A stretch of 9,320 nt of DNA from an uncultured Pseudodesulfovibrio sp. Lineage in GTDB: Bacteria; Desulfobacterota; Desulfovibrionia; Desulfovibrionales; Desulfovibrionaceae. The notes below the pieces were generated by a model, which had not been told where the DNA came from, made no database searches, and saw only the letters and a program-made list of their open reading frames with translations. This document shows positions 1 through 5,508 of the stretch, in pieces; the first letter of the stretch is position 1, and every line of letters starts with the position of its first letter. A program made the translations under genes and the position numbers. Location of the stretch: NCBI GenBank assembly GCA_947259235.1, contig CAMYLL010000078.1:1-9320 (forward strand), written 5' to 3'.

Positions 1-174
1 TCCTTTGCGGCCATCGGCCTTGCCACCAACTTCCGTGAGCTGCGCCACTACTTCAAGGGCGGCAAGCCGCTCATCCTGTACGCAGTGGGCCAGTCCTTCA
101 ACCTGGCGCTGACCCTGCTGATGGCCTACATCATGTTCTATCTGGTCTTCCCGGACATCACCGCCACCATTTAA
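1..174 (+). CDS. YeiH/UPF0324-family membrane transporter (putative sulfate exporter family), C-terminal end only
   Basis: The reading frame is open from the left edge and stops with TAA at 172-174, giving the last 57 residues. They read as a cytoplasmic loop with the stretch [19 protein letters not shown] followed by one strongly hydrophobic final helix (about residues 29-51). A similar 'IGL.T....L' loop followed by a glycine/lysine-proline turn and a last TM helix is typical of the YeiH family (Pfam Cons_hypoth698), annotated in many genomes as putative sulfate exporters; real substrates are poorly established. Only the end is visible, so the family call rests on the loop motif and general memory of Desulfovibrio homologues. 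The downstream same-strand small membrane protein may be its partner, but a strong hairpin separates the two. Confidence 0.7.
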   Translation, partial: SFAAIGLATNFRELRHYFKGGKPLILYAVGQSFNLALTLLMAYIMFYLVFPDITATI

Positions 175-195
175 CGCATACACACCCCACCCCCC

Positions 196-230
196 GGGCG
201 GGGGAGGAGCCTCGGGTTCCTCCCCCGCCC
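196..230 (+). terminator. GC-rich perfect hairpin between the transporter and the small protein; terminator or attenuator
   Basis: GGGCGGGGGAGGA (196-208) is perfectly complementary to 218-230, giving a 13-bp stem with a 9-nt loop. It begins 21 bp after the transporter stop. No T-tract follows it on either strand, so it is not a textbook intrinsic terminator. It could terminate partially, protect the transporter mRNA 3' end from nucleases, or lower expression of the next gene, whose start codon is only 18 bp beyond the stem. Confidence 0.6.
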
Positions 231-248
231 ACCCACTGAAAGGAGATC

Positions 249-563
249 GTGATTAATACCCTCGCAATGGACGCCCCCCTTGAGGACACGAAGCGAAACA
301 GCGAAACGCCCGGCAAGCCGGGGCTGGCCCGCAGGCTGTTGTCCCTGGCCGTGGCGATAATGGCTGTCTGGAGTTTTGTCTTCGTCGCAGCCCCCCAGCT
401 TGTGCACGTAGTGCCCGAGTTTCAGGCTCTGGCCACGTTCGTCAACGAATCGGGCATAGAAACGGGGGAGTTCTACTATACGGATGTGGAGATCGTCGGC
501 CACGCGGACCACAACGCGCGCAGTTCGATGGAATATATGCCCCACGGACCGGGGCCGGAGTAG
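249..563 (+). CDS. Small single-TM protein next to the YeiH-type transporter
   Basis: This is a 104-residue hypothetical protein. I chose the GTG start at 249 because AAAGGAG (239-245) lies just 3 nt upstream; the next in-frame ATG (267) has no ribosome binding site. The N-terminus is charged and hydrophilic (1-29), then comes one hydrophobic helix (about 30-49). The remainder (50-104) is a hydrophilic, acidic and histidine-containing tail with the local motif ETGEFYYTDVEIVGHAD and a Pro/Gly-rich end. The positive residues KPGLARR before the helix suggest N-in orientation with the tail outside the membrane. Function is unknown. The position directly after the transporter, on the same strand, suggests an accessory subunit, but the hairpin at 196-230 lies between them. 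It converges on the next gene with only 16 bp between the stop codons. Confidence 0.75.
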   Translation: MINTLAMDAPLEDTKRNSETPGKPGLARRLLSLAVAIMAVWSFVFVAAPQLVHVVPEFQALATFVNESGIETGEFYYTDVEIVGHADHNARSSMEYMPHGPGPE

Positions 564-579
564 CGGCCGGGCTTGGGCG

Positions 580-939
580 TTATCCGTCGTCGCCCGGCTT
601 GAACATGGCGTCTATGAGCTTGGGAGCGCCGATCAGGTAGAAACCTGTCCGGCTCACGGCGCCGACGAAATACGCCAGTTGCTCCATTTCACTCTGGCCC
701 AGGCCGAAGGTGCGGAAGTAGACCGAGAAGCTCAGGATCAGAACCAGGGTGCAGAGTATGGCCACGGGCACGGAGGACGAGAGGCGCATGAAGCACGCCT
801 CGCCGGGAATCTCCTTGCGCAGGAACAGGGTCAGGCTGGCAACGCTGCGGAGCAGGCCGGTCCATGCCCGGGTAAAGGCGTCTGCGGTGATGACGCCTGT
901 CACGACCGCGGCAAACAGCAGGATCGCGGTTTCAACCAT
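580..939 (-). CDS. Small hypothetical inner-membrane protein
   Basis: A 119-residue protein reads on the minus strand, starting with ATG at 939. AAGGAG (946-951 on the complement) is 6 nt upstream, a very good ribosome binding site. Two clear hydrophobic helices are visible, about residues 4-22 and 57-78, separated by a loop rich in Arg/Lys/Glu (RKEIPGEACF). A third, weaker helix spans about 88-112 (AYFVGAVSRTGFYLIGAPKL). I do not recognise a family. It is transcribed divergently from the heme sensor kinase across a 125-bp region and converges on the small TM protein at 249-563. A role together with the kinase is possible by position only. A plus-strand reading across the same region (484-978) has low-complexity, charged composition and is a shadow. 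Confidence 0.75.
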   Translation of the reverse strand: MVETAILLFAAVVTGVITADAFTRAWTGLLRSVASLTLFLRKEIPGEACFMRLSSSVPVAILCTLVLILSFSVYFRTFGLGQSEMEQLAYFVGAVSRTGFYLIGAPKLIDAMFKPGDDG

Positions 940-978
940 GTGTGCTCCTTGAGGTTTGCTTGTCCACTCATACTTTGA

Positions 979-1008
979 AGTCTACGGTCCGCAAAGCGGC
1001 GAAGTCAA
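979..1008 (-). promoter_or_regulatory. Possible sigma-70-type promoter for the minus-strand membrane protein
   Basis: On the minus strand TTGACT (1008-1003) is followed after 18 nt by TAGACT (984-979). These match the -35 and -10 consensus at 5/6 and 4/6 positions. The predicted leader would be about 30 nt and contain the AAGGAG site. This is prediction by eye; the -10 is weak. Confidence 0.35.
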
Positions 1009-1021
1009 GTCAGTGCTTGAC
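1004..1021. repeat. Inverted repeat between two divergent -35 elements; possible operator
   Basis: GTCAAG (1004-1009) and CTTGAC (1016-1021) form a perfect 6-bp inverted repeat with a 6-nt spacer. Each arm contains most of a -35-like hexamer, one for each divergent gene. The symmetry may simply reflect two back-to-back TTGAC elements, or it may be a binding site for a regulator of both genes. A second, smaller dyad, CCGC-AAA-GCGG, lies at 989-999. Confidence 0.35.
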
Positions 1022-1045
1022 GACCGGCCGGGTCTGCGCTTTAGA
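1017..1045 (+). promoter_or_regulatory. Possible promoter of the heme sensor kinase/response regulator operon
   Basis: TTGACG (1017-1022) is followed after exactly 17 nt by TTTAGA (1040-1045). The -35 is good (5/6) and the -10 is poor (3/6). The predicted start near 1052 leaves a short leader of about 13 nt that just includes an AAAGG-type ribosome binding site (1052-1056) before the ATG at 1065. A different, more distant promoter cannot be excluded. Confidence 0.4.
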
Positions 1046-1064
1046 GTGCTGAAAGGCGGCAGAT

Positions 1065-3497
1065 ATGAATTTCCCACGACCCTATTCCCTCCAAGGCAAA
1101 TTTCTCATCGGACTGATCGGGACGGCGCTGGCCATCGGCGGCATCCTCTTCGCGGTCTTTTCCTATTACATGAGCAAGGTCCTCGAAAACGAGGTCCGCG
1201 AGAAAGCCTCACTGGTCCTGTCCCAGGTGGACGCCGTCCAGGGCTACGTGCGCGGCGTCCTGCGCCCGAGGATGTATGAAAAGCTGCCGGACACCTTCAT
1301 CATAGAGGCCATGTCCACCTCGTTCATCTCGCGAGAGGTCATGGGCCGGATCACCGACGGGCAGGCCCGGCACATCTACCGGCGGGTGGCCATTGGCGCG
1401 CGCAACCCGGACTTCGAGGCCAACGAGCTGGAGCGGGGGATGGTGGAGCGGTTCCGTACAGACCCGGCCCTGACCCGGTGGGAAGGCTACCGGACCGTGG
1501 ACGGGGTTAAACATTTCGTCATGGCCAGACCGGCTGTCTTCAAGGAATCCTGCCTGCGCTGTCATGGTCGGATAGAGGACGCCCCTGTGGAGCTGGTTGA
1601 GAAGTACGGCGACCGGGGCTTCGGCCACGCGGTGAACTCCATCGGCGGGATCGACTTCGTGGGACTGCCCGTTACCGCCTCCGTCGCCCGTATCCATGGG
1701 GCCATCTCCACCTATCTCGTGGTCTTTGCCATGGCCGCGCTCTTTTATTTCGTGGCCACCAACGTCATCTTCAAGCGGATAGTGGCCAACAACATCCGCA
1801 CCCTGACCACCAGCTTCCGCCGCAACTTCAGCGACGACAAGAGCGTGGCCCTCTTCCGCGAGGTGGAGCAGGGCGACGAGATCGGCGAGATGGTCTCGGG
1901 CATCGAGAAACTGAGCGACTATCTCTACGACACCCGGCAACAGCTCGAAAACTACGCGGCCAACCTCGAAGGCATGGTGGCGGAGCGGACCCAGGCGCTG
2001 GCCAACCAGGCCGAGGCCCGGCAGGCGGATGTCGAGCTGTTCGTCCAGCTGCTGGCCGGTTCGAGCCGGAGCCAGTCGCGCCGCGAGTTGTGGCGGGCGA
2101 CCCTGCCGCTCATCGGCAAGCGGTTCGACCTTGAGCGGGTGGTCCACCTGTGCACCATCTCTGTCAACCGCCACCACTCCTGGCCCGAATCCGACGAGCC
2201 GCCGGAGCTGCCCGACGGCTGGGTCAGCCTGCTCACGGATTCAAAGCCCCTTATCGAGGAGCGGCGCGCCTTCATCCCCGAGGAATCCTCGCCGGGCAAC
2301 GCCGAGGGACTGCTGTGCCTCTATCAGAAGCCGGGTCGAGCCTTCGACGAGCAGGACAGGACCGTGCTCATGGCCATCGGCCGTCAGCTGGGCATTGCCT
2401 CGGAGAACTTCATGGCCCTCGACAGCATCGTGCGCCATAACAGCAATCTTCAGGCGGTGTTCGAGAGCATCACCGAGCCGCTGATGCTGGCCAGCAGTTC
2501 GGGCTCCCCCATCGTGGTCAATGAGGCCGCGCGCCGGCTCTCGCGGGATCTTTCCGGCGGCGTCCGCGACAATGGGGATATCGTCGGCCTGCTGTGCGGC
2601 GCGCGCACCGAGGGGGAGGATTGCGGCATCTCCACGTCCATCCGCCTGGATCAGGTCCTGTCGCGCGAGGTGTCGCTGCCCGGCGGGCGCTGCTTTGCCC
2701 TGAGCATTTATCCGGTGCGTGTGGCCAATCCCGAGGAGAACGGGCGGGCCGTGGTCTACGTTCACGAGACCACGCAGCAGAGGCGGCTGCTGGCCCAGAT
2801 GAACCAGGCCGAGAAGATGGCCACCGTGGGCAAGCTCGCCTCCGGGCTGGCCCATGAGATCAACAATCCCCTGGGTGTCATCCTGTGCTACGCCGAGCTG
2901 CTGCGAAAAAGTCAGCCCCGGGGACAGGCCGCGGATGACATAGAGGTCATCGTCAAGCACACCCGGCAGGCCCAGAGCGTGCTCAAGAACCTGCTCAACT
3001 TTGCCCGGCCCAAGGTGGCCACGGATACGGCCGTGGACGTGGAGGCCGTGATCCGCTCGGTTGTCGATGTCTTTCGCGTTCAGGCCGTCAAGCAGGGCGC
3101 GGTCATCGAGGTGGCCACCCAGGGGCCTGTCCCGGCCGTTGGCGTGGACGCCCAGGCCGTGGAGCATATCGTGGCCAACCTGCTGCTCAACGCCCTTGAC
3201 GTGGTGGCAGAGCCGGGCGGACTGGTGCGCATCGGTCTGACTCACGATCAGGAGGCGGGTGACGTGGTTCTCGAAGTCGTGGACAACGGTCCGGGAATCG
3301 ACCAGGACCATTTGCAGTATGTTTTCGATCCCTTCTTTACCACCAAGGAAGTGAACATGGGGTCCGGCCTCGGACTTTCGGTGGTCTTCGGGTTCATGAG
3401 CGACCTTGGCGGCTCCATCGTTGCCGACAACATCCCCGGGGGCGGTGCGGTCTTCACCCTGCGCTTCCCCGTGGCGCGGGAAAGAAGGGAGGCGTAA
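1065..3497 (+). CDS. Membrane sensor histidine kinase with periplasmic c-type heme (DUF3365/Tll0287-like) domain
   Basis: An 810-residue sensor kinase. Residues 11-36 form TM1. About 37-211 is a periplasmic domain of the DUF3365/Tll0287-like type, with the covalent heme c motif C163-L-R-C166-H167 late in the domain. TM2 is about 214-236. Next come a HAMP-like segment and a long coiled coil (about 237-330), a GAF-like region (about 335-455), a PAS-like region (about 456-575), and a HisKA/HATPase core. The core has phospho-acceptor H597 in GLAHEINNPLG, N-box N705/N709, G1 motif DNGPG at 740-744, FDPFFTTK from F754, and G2 GSGLGL at 766-771. All catalytic motifs are intact, so it should be an active NtrB-like kinase. 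By family knowledge, heme c sensor domains report redox state or small ligands such as CO, NO or oxygen; which one applies here cannot be seen. The stop overlaps the next gene's ATG, so both are co-transcribed and probably cognate. Confidence 0.93.
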   Translation: MNFPRPYSLQGKFLIGLIGTALAIGGILFAVFSYYMSKVLENEVREKASLVLSQVDAVQGYVRGVLRPRMYEKLPDTFIIEAMSTSFISREVMGRITDGQARHIYRRVAIGARNPDFEANELERGMVERFRTDPALTRWEGYRTVDGVKHFVMARPAVFKESCLRCHGRIEDAPVELVEKYGDRGFGHAVNSIGGIDFVGLPVTASVARIHGAISTYLVVFAMAALFYFVATNVIFKRIVANNIRTLTTSFRRNFSDDKSVALFREVEQGDEIGEMVSGIEKLSDYLYDTRQQLENYAANLEGMVAERTQALANQAEARQADVELFVQLLAGSSRSQSRRELWRATLPLIGKRFDLERVVHLCTISVNRHHSWPESDEPPELPDGWVSLLTDSKPLIEERRAFIPEESSPGNAEGLLCLYQKPGRAFDEQDRTVLMAIGRQLGIASENFMALDSIVRHNSNLQAVFESITEPLMLASSSGSPIVVNEAARRLSRDLSGGVRDNGDIVGLLCGARTEGEDCGISTSIRLDQVLSREVSLPGGRCFALSIYPVRVANPEENGRAVVYVHETTQQRRLLAQMNQAEKMATVGKLASGLAHEINNPLGVILCYAELLRKSQPRGQAADDIEVIVKHTRQAQSVLKNLLNFARPKVATDTAVDVEAVIRSVVDVFRVQAVKQGAVIEVATQGPVPAVGVDAQAVEHIVANLLLNALDVVAEPGGLVRIGLTHDQEAGDVVLEVVDNGPGIDQDHLQYVFDPFFTTKEVNMGSGLGLSVVFGFMSDLGGSIVADNIPGGGAVFTLRFPVARERREA

Positions 3498-4891
3498 TGC
3501 GCAGCGAGCCAAATCATGTCCTCGTGGTGGATGATCAGGTGGACTTCGCCAAGGGGCTCAAGCGCCTTGTCGAGGGCCGTTTCCCGGACGTGCGGGTCCA
3601 TCTGGCCCATTCCGGCAGCCAGGCCCTGGCCCGTCTCGGGCGCACACCGGTGGACCTGATGATCACCGACCTTCAGATGCCGGAGATGAACGGCCTGGAG
3701 CTGCTCCATGCGGTGCTCGCCGCCGGGCACGATCTGTCCGTGGTCATGCTCACGGCCCATGGCACCATCGAGACGGCCGTGGACGCCCTCAAGGCCGGGG
3801 CCTACGACTTCCTGACCAAACCCATCGAAACCGACGACCTGTTTCGCATGGTTGGGAAGGGATTGGAGCGCAGCCGCCTGCTGGGCGAGAACCGCCGCCT
3901 CAAGCGGCAACTGGAGCGGCACAAGGACAAGCTCATCGGTGACAGTCCGGCCATGCAGCGGCTCAAGCAGTCCATCGCCGCCGTTGCCGCCACTGATTAT
4001 ACCGTGCTCATCCTCGGCGAGTCGGGCACGGGCAAGGAAGTGGTGGCGGGCATGGTCCGTGAGATGAGCGCCCGGGCCGAGGCCCCCTTTGTCACGGTCA
4101 ACTGCACGGCAATCCCGGAGAATCTGCTCGAAAGCGAGCTGTTCGGCCACGTGCGCGGGGCGTTCAGCGGAGCGGACAAGGACAGGGAGGGGCTGTTTGT
4201 CCAGGCCCATGGCGGAACCATTCTGCTGGACGAGATCGGCGACATCCCGCTGGAGACGCAGGCCAAGCTGTTGCGCGTGCTCCAGGAGGGCGAGGTGCGT
4301 CCCGTGGGGTCCGACCGATCCCGGCTGGTGGACGTCCGGGTGCTCGCCTCGACCAACCAGGACCTCCAGGCACGGATAGCATCGGGCGGGTTTCGAGGTG
4401 ACCTCTATCACCGGCTGAACGTGCTGACCCTCGACCTGCCGCCCCTTCGCGAGCGCACGGGCGACATCCCCTTGCTGGCCCGTTATTTTCTGCTCAAGAC
4501 GTGCAGCGAGCTGGGCCTGCCGGATAAGGAGCTGGACCCTGCCGTGCTGGGCCATCTGGCTGCCGAGGAATGGTCGGGCAACGTGCGCGAGCTGCAGAAC
4601 GCCATGCGCAAGCTGGCCGTGTTCGGAACCGGGAGCATGATCGCCATGGGCGCGCTGCGTCTGGCCGAGGGCGATGCATCGGCCTCGGCGACAGTGGGAG
4701 GGCTGCCGCCCTTCAAGGAGGCCAAGGCCCAGATGACGGACGGATTCTCGGCCAACTACATCCGCGAGGCCTTGCGCGAAAGCGGGGGCAACATCTCCCG
4801 AGCCGCCCGGCTGTCCGGCCTCTCCCGCGTGGCGGTCCAGAACATGCTCGCCCGCTTCGGCATAGACCCTGACGAATTCCGGCAGGGCTAA
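3497..4891 (+). CDS. NtrC-family sigma-54-dependent response regulator
   Basis: A 464-residue regulator whose ATG overlaps the kinase stop as TAATG, with AGGGAGG at 3486-3492 as ribosome binding site. The receiver domain (about 6-120) has acidic pocket D12/D13, phospho-acceptor D58, T86 and K108, all canonical. The central AAA+ domain (about 147-375) has Walker A GESGTGKE at 174-181, a sigma-54 contact loop GAFSGA at 221-226, Walker B LLDE at 243-246, arginine-finger region FRGDLYHRLN (299-308), and WSGNVRELQNA near 359-369. The C-terminal Fis-type helix-turn-helix is about 421-455 (NISRAARLSGLSR then VAVQNML). It should be phosphorylated by the upstream heme kinase and activate RpoN promoters. 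The GAFSGA loop has Ser where most family members have Thr. No -24/-12 promoter was found in the intergenic parts of this window, so its targets probably lie elsewhere. Confidence 0.95.
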   Translation: MRSEPNHVLVVDDQVDFAKGLKRLVEGRFPDVRVHLAHSGSQALARLGRTPVDLMITDLQMPEMNGLELLHAVLAAGHDLSVVMLTAHGTIETAVDALKAGAYDFLTKPIETDDLFRMVGKGLERSRLLGENRRLKRQLERHKDKLIGDSPAMQRLKQSIAAVAATDYTVLILGESGTGKEVVAGMVREMSARAEAPFVTVNCTAIPENLLESELFGHVRGAFSGADKDREGLFVQAHGGTILLDEIGDIPLETQAKLLRVLQEGEVRPVGSDRSRLVDVRVLASTNQDLQARIASGGFRGDLYHRLNVLTLDLPPLRERTGDIPLLARYFLLKTCSELGLPDKELDPAVLGHLAAEEWSGNVRELQNAMRKLAVFGTGSMIAMGALRLAEGDASASATVGGLPPFKEAKAQMTDGFSANYIREALRESGGNISRAARLSGLSRVAVQNMLARFGIDPDEFRQG

Positions 4892-5042
4892 GGCCGCACC
4901 GGACCGCACCCTCCGTAAACCAGCCGCAAAATTGGCCCGGGCCGCATCTGATTGCCGTTTCCGCCACCGGGGAGTTGTAGTATCGGGACTCGCGCGTTCT
5001 TGCCGCATCGGCAGAGCACGGCGGACCCGTTCGTTGCGGATT
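4892..5042. other. Convergent intergenic gap without a clear terminator
   Basis: This 151-bp gap lies between the response regulator and the minus-strand secreted protein. It contains a 10-bp palindrome GGCCCGGGCC (4934-4943), a short stem TGCCG-CAT-CGGCA (5001-5013) and a tandem CCGCACC near 4894 and 4903. None is followed by a T-run on either strand. No credible ORF or strong promoter was seen. Transcription from both sides may rely on Rho. Confidence 0.4.
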
Positions 5043-5462
5043 CTAGGGCGTCACCATTACCGTTGCGGTGGTTTCAAGCAACAGCTTGGCGTTGACGCCG
5101 CCGCAGCTGGGCTTGCTGATTTCGTTGAGGATGAATCGGAGCGCATAGGTCCCGGGAGCTGGGAAGGTCAGGATTGTCGCGGGGTATCCCGTTCTGACGG
5201 TCGGCCTTTGTCCGGTTGGGCTTTCGAGGACATCGACGTTGATTGAGGCGTAGGAGCCTGCTGGAATCCCATACCCGGCGAGGTTGAAGACGGCCTGGAC
5301 CGGGGTTCCGCTTTTCACCACTGCGGGAATCTCAAGAATAGCACCCGGAAGGCCCGCTGTGGCTCCATCGGCCGAAGCCACGTCGGCAAAGCGGAGGATG
5401 CAGAGAACGGCCAGCAGTCCTAGCGCCATGACACGCAGTGTGTGCGGGGATATTTTCTTCAT
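5043..5462 (-). CDS. Small secreted protein, probable beta-sandwich, function unknown
   Basis: The 139-residue protein starts at ATG 5462 (minus strand) and ends at TAG 5043. A Sec-type signal peptide is clear: MKK, Arg at 10, a hydrophobic core at 11-23, and likely cleavage after ASA (29-31). The mature part, about 108 residues, has alternating hydrophobic residues and turn-rich segments such as FNLAGYGIPAGSY and FPAPGTYALRFIL, which suggests an Ig- or fibronectin-like beta-sandwich. C120 is the only cysteine left after cleavage. I do not recognise a family. The longer in-frame extension up to 5873 is rejected because it is antisense to the regulator gene and lacks a signal-like start. There is no Shine-Dalgarno before ATG 5462; only 6 nt separate it from a TATTAT box, so the message may be leaderless. 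It is divergent from the PAS-LuxR regulator and may be controlled by it. Confidence 0.75.
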   Translation of the reverse strand: MKKISPHTLRVMALGLLAVLCILRFADVASADGATAGLPGAILEIPAVVKSGTPVQAVFNLAGYGIPAGSYASINVDVLESPTGQRPTVRTGYPATILTFPAPGTYALRFILNEISKPSCGGVNAKLLLETTATVMVTP

Positions 5463-5465
5463 GTC

Positions 5466-5492
5466 TTGATAATACGATTTCCAGTGTATATT
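5466..5492 (+). promoter_or_regulatory. Possible promoter of the PAS-LuxR regulator gene, overlapping the opposing promoter
   Basis: TTGATA (5466-5471) and TATATT (5487-5492) lie 15 nt apart on the plus strand. Spacing is 2 nt shorter than ideal, which often means dependence on an activator or DNA twist. A start near 5499 would give a 10-nt leader to ATG 5509, or about 40 nt to the alternative TTG 5539. Each box overlaps a box of the minus-strand promoter. Confidence 0.35.
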
Positions 5493-5496
5493 GCAA
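5469..5496 (-). promoter_or_regulatory. Possible promoter of the secreted protein gene, likely giving a leaderless message
   Basis: On the minus strand TTGCAA (5496-5491), a 16-nt spacer and TATTAT (5474-5469) match -35 (4/6) and -10 (5/6). Only CAAGAC separates the -10 box from the ATG, so transcription would start at or next to the A of the start codon. This fits the absence of a ribosome binding site. Confidence 0.45.
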
Positions 5497-5508
5497 GGGC
5501 GTGGGTAG

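Noticed and set aside
566..598. GCCGGGC (566-572) and GCCCGGC (592-598) inverted repeat between the convergent genes at 563 and 580
   Set aside because: The stem is only 7 bp with a 19-nt loop, no T-run follows, and the second arm lies inside the minus-strand coding sequence; weak as a terminator.
484..978. Plus-strand 164-codon reading frame overlapping the small membrane protein gene
   Set aside because: Its translation is low-complexity and rich in Gly, Glu, Gln and Ala, it lacks a ribosome binding site, and it is antisense to a minus-strand frame with clear TM helices and a strong AAGGAG.
940..1064. Search for a sigma-54 (-24/-12) promoter for the NtrC-type regulator's targets here and in the other intergenic regions
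   Set aside because: No TGGCAC-N5-TTGC-like element was found in 175-248, 940-1064, 5463-5508, 6874-6991 or 7562-7598, so no local target is proposed.
4934..4943. GGCCCGGGCC palindrome as a possible sigma-54 promoter or terminator
   Set aside because: The GG and GC spacing does not fit a -24/-12 element, it points at a convergent gene end, and a palindrome without a loop cannot form a useful hairpin.
2241..5008. Long minus-strand frames (2241-3512 and 3248-5008) opposite the kinase and response regulator
   Set aside because: They are the usual antisense shadows of GC-rich genes, rich in His, Gly, Arg and Leu and without domains; the plus strand carries full catalytic motifs throughout.
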